Assembly: GCA_013398175.1 (NCBI GenBank)
Contig: VZRZ01002225.1
Coordinates: 2,164,821-2,228,820, forward strand
Reading direction: 5' to 3'
Source: Climacteris rufus
Taxonomy: Eukaryota; Chordata; Aves; Passeriformes; Climacteridae
Length of the DNA stretch: 64,000 nucleotides
Shown in pieces: positions 1 through 14,500 of this stretch. Numbering within the stretch: the stretch's first letter is position 1; each line of letters opens with the position of its first letter. Made by a program: the position numbers and the translations under genes. Under the pieces are notes generated by a model, which saw only the letters and a list, made by a program, of their open reading frames with translations, was not told the DNA's origin and searched no databases.

Positions 1-2482
1 TTTTAGAGAATGAATCTTACTGCATTGATTGATCATTGTTGATGATATCAGTGTATCTGGCTGGAACTGAAAGAGTTATCCAAGCCTCCTTTGTGGCAGG
101 TAAAGAGAAATGGGTGCTTCTAAGAAGCAGTTCATGAGAGGTGAAATGAGGCTTTCAAAAGCTGTGGACTGAGCCATGCTGTAGTGATACCTGTTTGTCA
201 CCACTGATTGTAGGACAGAGTCTAGATGGCTGCTACTGATGTAAACATCCACAGTGTGCCCCTCTCTCACACAAGTCCTCTCAACACACATAAGCTTCCT
301 GTTTGCTAATTGGCTCTCAAGACATATAATATGTGTCTGGAGCTCTGGGGGAAAGTTATTAATATGCATGACCCTAAATAACTGCCTTTTAAAATTACAT
401 TTTGAAGCATCTGTGAACAAGGAGGTAGAGGAATGAGTTTGGGGGATGGAGTGAGAAATTCAAGCTGACCCTTTCAGCCATCCTTGTTCCAAGCTGACAT
501 TCCTAACAAGCAGTCCAAAGGTAGTGACCAAGCTCCCCACTTTCTCCTGAGGGACAGGTAGGCTACACCCTGTCTAGGGAAACTTTAATCACAGAGAACT
601 TCAGTGAGAGTTATTCCAAGATGCCAGGACCTCCAGTAAGGTGTGCTTCTCTTGGGTGATGTAAATAAAGTATTTTGGGAACCCTGATGCCAAGAGTGTA
701 CTGAATAATTTTCAGCAAGTTGTGTGGTGTTTCAAAGTAGTGTTTTTTGCTGTGTAGCTTGGTTTTGCACTGCCATTTGTAGAAAAACTCTAAAAATCTG
801 TGCAACACCCTGGGCTCTCAAGTAGTGTGCATTAAAGAGCTGAGGGTAGAAATTACAGTATATCTGATAGGCAGAGAAACACAGTGGAGGATGGAGGTAT
901 GGAGACCAGTGTTCAGAATATTTGTGCCCAGAGTAAACTGTCTCATTGGGCTGCGCTTGAATTAGGGCATCTTCAGAAGCATGCAGCCATTGACTGGTCC
1001 CTGTTCTGGGCATGTTGCTGTTCAGTGGAGTAAAACTAAAATGTAGGCACTTCTAAAAATTCTTCCTGAGTAACATGTTTTGAAGGAATCAGGATAGTTA
1101 CGTGTGGACAAGGTAGAAAGACGCAATTAATGACATCATTTTGGAAAAGCAGCCTAAAAGTAAAAGTACTGTCAGAGCTACGTGAGTCATATCTCTGAGA
1201 AAATAAGAAAGGAGTTCAAAATTCCATGAATTTTAAGTGGGTGGCAGAAAAAAATGGTATTACTCATACGTTGTTCAGCCTCATAGCAGCTATTCTACAG
1301 TCTGGGGTTCACCCCCTGCCTTTCACTCACTCCTTAAACACTGTTAGTGTTTTGTCTTTCTTTTAAAATCATCTTCCAATCTAAATATGATTCTCCCTTG
1401 ATTCTGCTCTTCAAGTCAAGTGAGACAGTTCTCCACAGCCGTGCCATAGCCAGGTAACTGCTGGATTGCTCAGGAACACCTGGAACCCACAGCTACACAG
1501 CACCAGCATCAACAACCATCTGCATCCCTATCCCTGGGCTGTGACATTGTACCCAGCATTTCCAGCCATTGATTGCTTCATGTTCTCATTAACTGTTTGG
1601 ACTTATTTGTTTATTTATGTGTTTGTGTGTTTTCTTTACTGCCCAGTATGGATTTATGTTATTGGGTGTAATTTGAAACAAGTGAATGAAGTTACTGGGG
1701 GGTTGTTTGCAGTGGGCTGGGGGCTTCTCAGCTGAAAAGCTATTGTGTCAAAGAAAGTAGTAGCTCCTTAACCAAAGGCATTCTGGACAGGTCTTTCCTC
1801 ATGAAAAGAGAAAAATACAGAGCTTACTGTGGTATGCCCTGTTCTACAATGAATCCTGTTTGTAACTGCCAAGAAGTTATCTCTCATTTTTAATTGATAA
1901 AGTAACTTGAAGTTGCTAAAGTTGATGGCATCTTATGGTCAATTAAGAAAATTGATCTGCACTAGGTGAACATTTTTTAGAGTTTAATTCCATTAGTGTT
2001 GATGCCAAAAATTTATTCATCTATTATGTATTTGAAATCATTTATGATGAACACTAGAAATACAATTTCATACAAAGCACAAGCTATCAATTATATCCTG
2101 AGTATAGTCATTTGTTTATATGGCAAATGACTGTTTAACCTTCTGTAGGAAAACAAACTAAATATAGAGTACATGTTTATTTTAAAACAATAGCACCTGC
2201 TAATCTAAGTTATCATACATCTTGCAAGCAGTGAGCTGATAAAGACTAACAGTTCTTTAGGTCCATGTATTTCAGCCACCTCTTTATTTTGTTTTATTTT
2301 TACTTTTTTTTGGCACTTAAATCAGTGTATTATGAATAGGTAGTTCTACAGCAGCATCATATTATGGTTAAGAGGTGTTTGTTTTAAAAAATGTTTTGCA
2401 GGCTGTTGGAAGAGGGCGTTTTGTCTGTGTTTTTATTTGCTTGACTGTCTCACTGAACAATAGCCTGATCTTTGCTTTGCAG
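1..2482 (+). other. EPS8 intron, no gene seen
   Basis: AT-rich sequence upstream of the first SH3 exon. I searched both strands for the preceding EPS8 exon and found no convincing match; open frames here are short and unspliceable. The window starts inside this intron. Confidence 0.75.
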
Positions 2483-2594
2483 AAACTATGAAGCACATAA
2501 TAAAGCACAGAGCAAGAAATACGCCAAATGCAAGTACGAATTTGTGGCAAGGAACAACAGTGAACTTTCTGTCATGAAAGAAGAGATTGTAGAG
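2483..2594 (+). CDS. EPS8: EPS8 exon: start of SH3 domain
   Basis: A 112-bp exon after the acceptor ...tttgctttgcag, ending before gtaatt. The first base completes a codon begun in the preceding exon outside the window; it then reads NYEAHNKAQSKKYAKCKYEF and on to the acidic MKEEIVE. The segment KYAKCKYEFVARNNSELSV is the first strand and RT loop of the EPS8 SH3. The EPS8 family has an atypical SH3 that prefers PxxDY ligands and can form strand-swapped dimers (established for the family, not visible here). Confidence 0.96.
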
Positions 2595-5500
2595 GTAATT
2601 TTGTTTGCCAAGAGAACACACAAATTTCTGGTATTACTCTAAGCTGAGGGTACCTTTTCTGTGGGCAATGTGGCTGTCCTGAATGTTTGCTTCAATCTGT
2701 TTGATTTGTCTGCCTCAGTACAGAAAGTTCAGTTAAATTGTTTTGCATCATTTTTGCTGACTTAGGAAGGTTGCTGTAGAGATCCATGCTAGAAATATAT
2801 TTGTGTGTTCCTTCCATCTTCTCTAGTGTTGCTTTTAAACTTTTAATAATATTTCAATAACTGGCTCTAGCAAACTCTATTTGTGTACACACAAGGTATA
2901 GGGAAGGACTGTCCTTTCCCAGAGGATTTGGCACCATAAAAGTGAGATACCTTTGGAAGGGACAGAGCAACAAAGAGAAACTGCTGAATATGAGATTGTG
3001 GGGCAGGTAGTTGGATTTCTGACTGCTCCCCTTCCCTGTTTATTAAGAATTGCTGTATCTGCAAATTTGTGCTCTCCCAGAACAATGCCTTTACTTGGGT
3101 TATTAGTTATTGTTCATTCCTTTTGTCAACAGCATATGGGTTGTAGAGATGACAGCCTCTCTGTGCAAATATTTGATTTTCATTCCACTGCCTGATCTAG
3201 CACATGCCTGAGTTTACAGGACCTCATTACACAATTATCTTCCATATCCTTTCTAGACAGCCCTGTTTTGAAAAGTGCAGTACAACCATGTAGAATTGAT
3301 TATGGTGATAATCAGGGAAGCTACAGGGGTTTCTTAGGGACACATCTGTACAAGATCTGCTGGCACACACAGAACATCGCAAAGTGATGGTTTTGTTTTG
3401 AAATGATGCACAGCCTAAGTAGAGACGGGGGGAAAGTCAGAAAAAAATGTGTAATTAATTTGCTAAATTATTTCAGATTCTGGATGACAGAAAGCAGTGG
3501 TGGAAGGTTCAGAACAAAAGTGGCAGCACGGGCTTTGTGCCAAACAACATTTTGGACCCTCTGAGGAATCCAGAAGGTGGTCAGGGATGGCCAGAGCCTG
3601 CCTACACCCGCACCATCCAGGTACTGTCTGTGTTGGGAGCAAAGCCCTCTTTTGATGAGTCAATGTGTGCATGTGGAGGAGGAAGAGACTCACAGTAAGG
3701 CCAAAATAGCTGTGTGTTCCACTGATACATTACAAATAATTTGCATTTCTTGTAGAGGCTGAAGGTCATATATGCATTTCATAGTCTAACTTGAGAATAT
3801 AGTTGATAGAGAGCAAAATGTCTTACTTCGGGGTTTTTTACCTGCTTATTTGCTTAGAGGTGGTAATTTCAGTCCTAATGGATGTGTATGCATTTATTTT
3901 AATTGCAAATATCCTTTGTGAATTGATAGCTGTTGATGCCAAAGAAGGAGTTTGAATTATTTAAGGTAGGGTCATCTCTGTTTTTCCGAGAAGAGTGAAC
4001 TCTAGCTTTGCTTTTAATTTTCTGTCTTTGTGTGTCTCTAGCTCAGACTTGAATTTATTTAATTATTGTAGTTTTGGAGTCCTAAAAAAGAACTATATTT
4101 GCTTTTGAAGTCACAAAGCAGGTATTTTTTCAATTAGTACGTCTGTGCATCAATAGCACTCTATTACCGTGACCTAATTTTAGTTTTTTGCTTTCATGTA
4201 GTGGTGTGAAATTAATATTTTGTTGTTGTTGTTTCTTTCATATGTTGAGCAGAATTAGAGGGCAGAATACTTAAAAAAAAATCTTATGTCAGTGCAATTA
4301 TCTACCAAAGTAAAGATATACGGGATAAAGTTTTAGTGTGTATTTTTAGATAAAATGTAAAGGGGTCAGATACTGCTAAAAGAAGAGTTTATATTTTCCA
4401 AGACCTGTTTCTTTCCTTTTCTTTCTAATGATCTTGAAAGTTTAGGCAAACAAATTTGGATCAAGCAGAAATTCCAGGCCTGCCTCTGAATCAGACTTGT
4501 TAACAAAGCTTCTGTTGAAACTTGAAGTTTAATTTAATTTAATCTAATATGCATTCATTGTGTCTGCACCTTCCAGCTGATAACTGAAATCCAAGAAATG
4601 CCACAATGTTCTGCAAAATAATCTAGTGGACCTGTCTTGAGCTTGATGGGCTTGAATCAGATAATTTCTGAGCTTTCCTGTCCCAAATTGTTTGCCTGTA
4701 ACATATTGGTTCATGCTGAATTGACTGTGGATTTGCCTCCTTGTGAAATGAAGCATGCATTTAGAGTGCTCTTCAAATCCTGATTTAAAGATCTGGCTTG
4801 TTTTTTTTGTTCCTGTGCATGTCATTTTGTGTGTTTGGAATTTGCCAGCAAGTCCTGAGCAGACTGAGTAGAGTTCTGAACAGAGGTTCTCACACTATTT
4901 TTTTGCAATGCACTGCAGGGTTTGCAGTTTTCTGTTTGAAATAATGACAGGACATGGCATATAATAAAATAATCATTTTCACAAAGTATTCTCCATGGAC
5001 CTATGAAAATTAGGGTCAGGGAACAATGTTTAAGATAAGTTTGTTACTTTGCCTTCTGGCAGGTTATTCCCTACATCTTGATCATATTCAAATGTGAGCT
5101 TGAAATACTGTGAAATTATTTATTAATATAATGAAAGTCACAGGATAAATGAAGTCTTTACCGAGGCATGTCAGTAAAGCTGTTCTTAACCTTATGGTGA
5201 TTATTATAATTTTAGCACTCCAGAGTGTGCTCATTTGTCTGTTTTCCTGTGATGGACACATGGTTCATTTGGGAAATGTTTGCATAACTCCATTTATTTT
5301 CACAACAGTGTTATGAGACATTGCTGCTATTTCAGAAAGAAATGAGGCCTTGAAGGGATGACTGCCTTGCCCAAAGTCAGACAGGACAACTTGTGGGTAG
5401 AGCAGGAAATCGAAGTGGTTCCTATCAGTGCCTTTGCCAGACCCTGAACACAAGCAGGCTCAGCACCTGGTGCTGTGCAGCTTTTGCCAGGATTATAAAT

Positions 5501-8500
5501 TGTCTTCAGTTTTCAAAAACTGTTTTCAAAGTAGCCTGTCTGCTGTGCTGAGCCTCAGATAAGGTTATGTACAATGGGAGTATGTTTCTTTACACGCTAA
5601 GGGTCTTAAATGCACTGCTCGCCAAAAGGTGTTTACAGATTATTAGGAAGGATTAAGAATTCCATTGAAAGAGATCATTTTTGCACTTGATTACAGACAC
5701 CCTTTCTCTGAGAGATGGATTCCTCATTATCACAATTATTCTCAGAACTACAAAGTTGTTCTCACTTTGTTCCTCTTCCTAGTGACCTCTGAGCCCATGT
5801 ATATTAAATCCTGATTTTTCACTCAATCCCTTTCACGATCTAAGTGCCAGATACTTAGTTGAAAGCTCTCAGGTGATACTTGTAGGACGTTGCCAGCAAT
5901 AGCCCAGTTATTTAATTATCTTTTTGAGTTAGAGGCTGTACCTTTGTTTGTCTTCTGGCCAGTTGAATTAGTTCCATGAAACAGTATTTTTGTGTGTTTG
6001 GTACTTTTATACTTTTAGAAGAGCATTTTCTTGAATTCTTCTGTTTTCTACTAATGTTAATTATTGTTTATCAGAGTTTCCTGTGGTGTTGGTAATTTAA
6101 TCTGCCTTGTTATTGTGAAACAGCAGTGGTATTTTGCTATCCCATTATGTATGAACATAAACAGTTCCCCAAACACTCTGATTTCTTAGTTTCTAGAAAA
6201 TATTCCTGGTGAACCTGTAAAATAATTCATCATAGTATTTCCTAATTTCTGTGCATGTTATTAACAGCTTTGAAAACGAAATCTGAAGAATGCAATTAAG
6301 ATAGAATTATATATCTTGGTGAGCATGCTAATTAATCTCCTGACCCCCTTTGTGAGGTGAGACAGTTACATTATCAGTGATGTATATTAAATCCTTAGGC
6401 ACAGAGAGCAAATGTTAAATAAAATGCAGTCCTGCAGCCTTATTTTAAAAAAACCATGACTGTCTACGGGAGTGTGACAGAGTATGTAAAAATCATGTCT
6501 ATGGTAGGTAAACACCAAGACAAAAGTCTCCAACTCATTTGGGATGAGTGTCCTTTGCCTTTCTTGGTGATGTGCTGTCAAAACCTTTCTTTCAAGCCTC
6601 TCTGTCAACTCACTCTAAACAGCTCTGTGGGAAAGTTGTTTATCCACAAGCACAGCATTTGTACTTCAAGTTGGTGTCATGGTGTCACACTCAGCTTCTG
6701 CCAGCTGGTGCCCTTCCTGCAGATCACGATAGTGATGATAATAATGAAGAGATGCAGATGCCAAGTGTTCAGCTGGCAATAGCCAAAGAAATATCATAGT
6801 TTTTGATTAAGGGCCAGTATCTCTTTTACCTCATTTCATATCAAATTCTCTTTAAATCTGTAATCAGATCAAAGTTTTTGAGGGCTTAAAAAAGAATAAA
6901 AAGCAGGAAGTGGTTTCCTGTCCAGTTCAACATTGATCCAATCCCAAATTATGGGATTACACAAAAATGTATTGAGTAGTGGTAAGAAGGATTCAATTAA
7001 TGACAAGATTTGAGTTCCCAGTTTGTTAATATTTTCTTTCTGTTTCTTCTTATTATTTTTTTTTTTAAAGAAATGGGGACTAATCCTAGGTAAAAACACT
7101 TTTGAATAAGTAAATTATGTCTCAATTTCCTGTAAATTCAGTAAAACCTCAAATGTGGTACACCTGCACAAAGAACTATTTAGGTGGCTTTTAACGGGAC
7201 TTTAATAGGCAGCTCTTTGCATAATAGCTAAGCCCACCAGAGTAAATTCTGGCAAAATATCTCTCTTGAAATTTTCTCTTCCAGTCTTGGGTACCTCATT
7301 GGCCCTTTTGGCTGAAGACAAGTACTTGGTTCTCTCTTCTCTCTTCAAATGAGTCCCAGGAAAACATCCAAACCACAATGCTGTTGACAAAACTGAGGCT
7401 GAATGCTCTGCAGCCCTCTTGGTGGACTCCTGTCACTGTGCAAACAGGAATGTGGCACTGAAATGTTCAGAAAGAGAGTGAACGGAAAGCTCTGTGTCTG
7501 TGTTAACTTAATGAGAACATTTCCCAGCACTAACACTAGTTTTGGTTGTTTACAATGTCTCTTTAAAGTCTCTTTTTCCCATAGTTTGAATATGTACATT
7601 TCCTTTTTTAAATTCCAAAATGTATTTGAAAATATGTTGTTCCCAGTCTTTTACAATGATCAAGAATTAGGGTTGATACCATTAGCACTTTTACTCAAAC
7701 TTATTATTTTGCTTACATTAAAAATAGATTGAATCATACTGAACTGGGTTTTTTTGCCAGATGTAGCCTGTAGTGTGTTGAAAACAGCTTTGAGACTTTA
7801 TTTTTTTCCTGTAAAAACGAAGATTTTTCTGGCAAGAAATAAGAAAACAAAATTTAGTCCCAGTAACCTATTATGATATAGCCAGATTTTTAATGAGTGT
7901 GTGTGTGTCATCACCATTCCAAATAATTTAAAGGATTTGTTCCAATTTACTTCAATTGAGGACTACAAGTTTATTCTTAAAAGAAATATGAGGGAAAAGA
8001 GGAAATGAAGTAGCTGGCCAGCAAATTGTCTGAGGAGGTGATTCTGCCCCTCTTCTCTGCTCCAGTGAGAGCTACATCTAGCTCTGGGGTCCTCAGCACA
8101 GAAAGGACATGGACCTGTTGGAGAGAGTCCAGAGGAGGCCCATCAAGGTGATCAGAGGGATGGAGCACCTTTCCTCTGAAGAAAGGCTGAGAGAATTGGG
8201 ATTGTTCAGGCTGGAGGAGAGAAGGTTTTGGAGAGAAGTTCTAATGGTCTGTCAGTACCTAAAGGGAGCCTACGAGAGAGCTGGAGAGGGACTTTTACAA
8301 GGCCATGGAATGATACAACAGGGGATAATGGCTTTAAACGGGACAGATTTAGATGGGATATTAGGAAGAAATTCTTTGTGGTGAGGTTGGTGAGGCACTG
8401 GCACAGGTTGTCCAGAGAAGCTGTGAATGCCCCATCCCTGGAATTGTTCAAGGCCAGGTTGTACAGGGCTTTAAGCAACCTGGTCCAGTGGAAGGTGTCC

Positions 8501-11500
8501 TTGCCCATGGCAGGGGGGTTGGAATGAGACCAGTTAAGGTCCCTGCCAGCCTAAACCGTTCTATGAGTACATGTCTGACAGCACCTCATTTTCTGAGCTA
8601 GCCAACTTTTCTTGAGCTAAAACAAACAAGTAACTTTTTAAATACCTGCTGTGACTTAACTCTATTTGTTCTACTGTTGCAAATGTTCTTTATATTGCTG
8701 ACCTGATGATCTTCAATCCATTGCCAGTCTTTTCCTTGGGCTTTGTTTTTTATTAAACCTCTTTCTAAGTTTCTGTCTGGGTAGATGCTTTGAAAAGAGC
8801 TGATTGCTTATATGGTATCACATATGTATGTTTTGTAGCCAGCACTCTGTTCCTTATTCAAATTAAGAATATTGGAATGACTCACAATATTAATTTCCTA
8901 GTGAGTAAGAAGAGGTAATTACTAACACTGAGGTTCCTTTGGTTTAAATTGCTGATGTGTATGAAATTTCAGGAGTGGTGTGTGAGGCAGTTACTTTTTA
9001 CCTTTCTAACAATACTATTTGATGTGATTTACTCCATTTCCCTCACAGCAATTACTGGGAGAGCTTTCAGAGGTAACTGAATTACTCTTCTGAAACTGAA
9101 TGTCAAAAATTGCTCTTTTGGAGTATGTAGTCACCAAATTCCATAGTGCATGCTTGCTTCTTTTTATAGCAGTGAATAGAAGTGATGGCATGGATGTGTG
9201 GATGTCCTCAAAAGATCTGGAGTTAAAAAAAGAAGTGTTAAAAAAAGAAATGTTAAATGGGATTCAAATATATAATTGGCTTTTGGGCACTGTTCAACAA
9301 AATGAAAAGCGTATTTTAATGTGGTTTCATTTGTAAATTTGGAATTTGAGTGATGCTTCCAGATTAATTTTTGTTTTCACTCCAGCAAGTTGTTTTGATG
9401 AGGGTTGTGATTGCAGTACAACATGTTTTTGCAACTGCTCCAGTAGAATCCATTGAGAGTTACATGCAGTTTTTAGCTATCACTCTTCCTGGATTATGAC
9501 TATGGTAATGTGCAGTTGATGTCTTGATTTATAATGAATCCCCTCTCTCATAAAAAAGTTCTACTTTTCCTTTGCATGTTTTTTTAAGAAGGTCAAAACA
9601 CAAATGAAGGTATATTGTGGGGATGACAGTCTAGTAATTGGAATCTGAATAAAATTAAAGAAATGTGAATATCACTAGAGATTTTTAGTATCTGTGAAAT
9701 TTTTTAATTCATTAACAAGATCTTGAATATATCATATTACATCTACATATCATAAATTATGATATATTTGCTATATACACTTTCTTTCCACCAAAAGGCT
9801 AGTTCCATAAATGCTTGGTCACTTTTATATTATACATTTCTCTTGTCATTTGACATTTAAAAAAGCATTTATTGTCTTAACATTGAAGTAGTAGAATGTA
9901 GAAAAGTCAATAATTCATATTTTAAGTCTCCCCACAACACACTGCACAAGGTAGGCACAAAACTGTTGAGATGAACAACTAAATGCTTTGATACAACTTT
10001 GATACAACAATGACTTTGAACAACTAAATGCTAAGATAAAAGCAAGCAAACAAAAGTGTTTAATGGGAAATGTTTTGTAGGGATATATGCTTGATTCAGT
10101 AACTGACTATTATGGTTTAAGTGAAAAATTATCTAAGGGAAAAAAAGACTGATTTCTCAGCCTTAATTGCCTGGCCTTAAAAGCCAATGGGATAAATTTT
10201 CTGCTGGTGTGATTCAGTGTGGCTGTAATAGTCCCAGTTTACATCCACTACTAAATGCTTTGTCCATCAACTGGACTTCCCTGAGTTGGGGATTCCTGTA
10301 CAAGGCCAGTTGCTGACATTTAATGAAAGCTCAATTGATGTCAGGGCAGTGATCTGCAGCTCAGATTCTAACATATGGCTCCTACAAATATTTCCCTACT
10401 TGATCTGCTGTAAACCCTGTGCCTCCAAGGAAATAGGAAAAGGTATTTCAGGAAGGAGCAAAGAATCTGGGGAATGTATTCATCTGTCTTCATACCAAAA
10501 TAAGCAGATTTCTCATAACTAAGAAACGAGGCATCCCTATTGAGCAAACAAACTTTAATATGGAACTTTCAAGCCATTTTAGTCCAAAATTGCAGAGAGG
10601 GAACACTGTGAAACAGTGTGATGTGGAGTTTGAACTGCTTTAAAGAGGAGAGTAGCAGGGATTGCTTATGGGCTTGTCTGCCACTGGGATTGCTTTGGGA
10701 AAGTACAGGTGCCTTCCTGTAACTGGTGCCATTCTAAAGGCAATGAAAAAGGAATTACTTCCCAAAATTATTCTTGAGACACCTACTAGTTAGTTATTAG
10801 CAGCATGATGACTTACATATTGTTAGAACACTGAATGAAGTTGGGGGGAAAGAAACAACAGCCCTATTCCAAGAACTGTGGAATTTGGGGCCTGGGTTTT
10901 TAAATTGGGTTATTGCACTGAGGTGGCTTGTAGTGATCACACCAATAGCTGAAAAAGCACAATTGAACAGATAGGAAGAGCAGGAACCTCTTAAATGCTG
11001 TCTGCAGTTCAAGAAGCAATGTGTTAATCAAACCTCAGTGACATTTTAAAGTTAAAACATTAGTCTGGCTTAGGTGTGACTTGTTATATTAATTTTTCAT
11101 TTTTTTTTACATAACATCTCTAAAATATACATTTTTACACTGATAAAGTTCAACAATTCAAAACTTTTGAAAACTGTTAAAAAATGCCAGGTATTAGAAG
11201 CTTGGGATTTAAAAACAATCTCATTTATTGAATTCATCTGCTTGAAAGAAAGAATCATGTTTCAGATTGTTCCATTGCCATGATTTTTGTGTTCAAAAGA
11301 GAGGGAAATTGTTGCCAAACACTGATGCCAGATCAGATGTTGGCAAATTTTGGAACTATATCTTGCAAGTAAGATGCCTTTGTGGAATAAATGACATTGG
11401 CTGGTGCAGAGTCTGTCTGATGTCTTGTCCAAACATTGTTGTCCAACTGAGCCTCTCCTCATCCTTTCAGAAACAAAGGACAGACTACGTAGCAAAACAA

Positions 11501-14500
11501 CCGGATCCAGTTCCTGCTACTCCTTCCCCACCTCCCACCCCTGCTCCTGTGCCTGTGGCTGTGCCCCTGCCTCCCAGTGCCCCGGCCCCCATTCCAGTCC
11601 CCATGCCCAAGGCGCCAGCAGCCGTCAGCCGCCAGAGCAGCACCTCCAGTGACAGCGGCGGCAGCGTCGCCCGGGACACCCAAAGGCAGAAGCAAATTCC
11701 TGTGGATCGTAAGTTGCCTTAAGAAGCAAGATAAAAATTTGTCTCCCATTGCTGTGTGCTTTGCGTAATTCTAAAAATTCCTTGAGGTTGTGCTTCAGAT
11801 AAATCTTTATGAAAAAATCTAGTTTTAACTCTATGTTTAAAATACGGATTTTCTATGCGTATGTGTTCTGGCCCTCACTAATTGTAATGGTAATTAGGGA
11901 AAACCACTTCTACACTTGTCCCAGTCCTAAATCCTCTCCTTTTATGGGTGTCTGGGATCTCCAGTCAGTGGTTTCCACCACTGGAAGTGCCCTTGCTGAT
12001 ATTCTGACTAATGGACATGTTCCACCTGAACTCACTGTTGAATTACAACCTAAATTGCTTTTAAAATTAGTTACCTTGTTTTTACACATCAGTTCATGAT
12101 CAGCCATATTTCTAGGTCATTTGCAGCATTCTGAAATATGTATTGCAAGTAGTAGTGCTTGCAAGAACACTACAGGTCTGGCTGATGCACAGGAACCATA
12201 TTGTAGCAGTGTTTTTGGAGACTTACCTTAAAATCGGGTTCCCCTGGCTTGGTCAAAGCAGCAGCAGGGCAGGCCATAGAGCATACTTTTGTGTCCTTGT
12301 CCTGGGAGGACAAAGGAACATATTCCACACCTCTGTAGCTGGAAAAACTGGATAATAGTCATCCAACAATGTGTGGCTGTCATGAAAAGTTCTCATCAAG
12401 GCCACCTTGTAAACATAAAGCCCAGCGAATGCTGAGGCTGTCACTCTATATTGACTGAAAAGCAGGTAGGGTTGGAAGAACTAATTTAGTCAGTAATTTC
12501 TGTCCTAAATGCACTTTCAGCAGTGTGATTGCTTGGCTTAGAAATAACTGAAACATGTAGGCAAGCATTTGCTACAGCTTTTGAAGTAATAGCTGTTAAA
12601 ATAATGAGGTTTTTGTAGTTCAAGAATTGACAGATTTTCCCATGCTCTGCCTCACCACCTTATCAGAAAATCCTGCTTCCACCTAAGGCTGGAAAAAGGC
12701 ATTGCACATAATCCTTCCTGAGGAAAGACTTCTTTCCCACCTGTCCCCAGTGGATGGGAAGTGTGCCTCTGTGGATAATCACAGTCAGTCAGTGGAATCT
12801 GTGTTGGCCTTGCCTGGGAGGACAAGCTCTTGCCTAAGCTCTGAACTCAGGAATGCTCCCAGACCTTTTTAATCTATTCACTTAATGGACTGTCTGTCTG
12901 GGAATTATGAATGGAGAATTGCCTGGCTGGAGGAACAGGCTTCACTGCTTATTCCTAAAGAAAGGGTTTGTTACTTACATAAAATCAGAAAACTAACCTG
13001 TTACAAAAGATGTGGAAAGTGAGGGTGAATTTCCCACGCACACACATGCACAAAAATGATAATTTAATTTCCATGTAAAGACTTTGAATCCATGATGGCC
13101 TTTTCTACCCATTATAGATGGAAAATAAGACTATCCTGGCTTTAGGTACAGGGTGTGAGGTGTGAAGAGTTGCTGTAGACTAAATGGTTGCAAGGCATCT
13201 CTTGCCCTCCCAGCTCCTGCTGAGTCCCTGGCACAAGAGCTCCTCTTCCCTCCTGGAGCTGTCACTCAAGCCCAGTTAATGGGCTTCAGATACTTCAAAG
13301 TCCTTGTGGAATAGGTGCGTCTGCAAAGGTATGGAAAGCCCTGCCCATGCACCTGCTGGCCAAGCACCCACCTGAACCCTGCAGAGAACAGGGCAGAACC
13401 TGCTCCCTGCCCAGGGCATCCTGTTTATTTCTGATAACACATCTAACAACAGGAGGAATCTGTTATCTAACAGCTAAATATTTGTCTTTTGACAAACTCT
13501 TTTTCTAGATTAAGCATAAGTCTTTCAAAATCTGTGTAAATAGAAGGAAGATAGCAATGTTCTCTGTCTCTTCCTGCTTGGGAAAAGAGCAAGTGCAAGC
13601 TTTGATAACATTGCCTGAAGGCTTTGCTCATGTAACCCCTGTCAGATATTTACATATAACTGAGCTCATGTTATTGGGCTTCTGATTCACACTCAGTGGG
13701 AGAGGGGGAAACCCTACCCAACAGGGCCTGAATGCCTCAAATATTATACTAGAGGTATTTTGTCCACTTGCAACCCGAGGCTATTTTGTAAGCGAAAAAA
13801 GGAAATGGTTAAACCAAAGTATTTTCTTCTTTTTGCTGTAGTGATTAAATAAAAAATCCTGGATGCCTATGTAAGGCTTGTTTTTATTTGTCTGACTGGC
13901 TGGAGATACTGATCCTTGGAGAGGTTATCAGAGAGTATAAAAGGAAACTAGAGAAAGAAACATTTTTGCTATTTTACAGGTTTTTTCATATTGACGTTAT
14001 GTTGTTTTCCTCTGTTCCTATCAGTGCAGTGGGAGAAAAGGAATAGCTTTTGCCACCTGGGTGGATTGAGAAGGTGCTGTAGTTACTGTTTGTGTATCAA
14101 AGTGAGAAGGTTGAATAAAGATCACTAAAAATATCTTGGCAAGGAAATCCTGAGAATTTTTGAGATAATTTTAGTTGTTTGTCAAAGAATTTTTATAGTT
14201 GTTCCAAAGTTGTGGCACAAAGAGTTTAACTGTGCTAAATCAGTGTCTTCTCTGAGCCCAAAAGATTATTTACACGCCTTTAGAGTCTACCTATTTTTGT
14301 GAAGCTATTCATAGAAATATTAATAAGCATTTTAAACATTTTTCATTGTCATTATAATTGATCTCACTGAAAGACTGAAAAGCATTTCAGTTCGTTGCCT
14401 TTTAATGAACAGCAACTGAACTGAAAGTTTCAGACAAATGGATTCTGGGGGATAATTAATTAATACAGTTTTGTTTAAAATGAATGAATAAATAAACAAA

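Larger units (their letters stand above)
3621..11470 (+). other. EPS8 intron (7.85 kb) with MIR-like relic and CR1
   Basis: The largest EPS8 intron in the window. Apart from the MIR/L2-like relic near 5.3 kb and the CR1 at 8.0-8.6 kb, I see only AT-rich unique sequence and short shadow frames. Confidence 0.8.

Noticed and set aside
1466..1735. 89-codon plus open frame with a hydrophobic stretch
   Set aside because: Inside an EPS8 intron; no match to EPS8 exons and no splice signals in a fitting phase.
8109..8527. Open frames of about 90-100 codons
   Set aside because: They lie wholly within the CR1 3' region, which is non-coding remnant sequence.
11267..11722. 151-codon open frame suggesting a longer EPS8 exon
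   Set aside because: The splice acceptor at 11469-11470 and the EPS8 peptide start at 11471; the upstream part is intron read-through.
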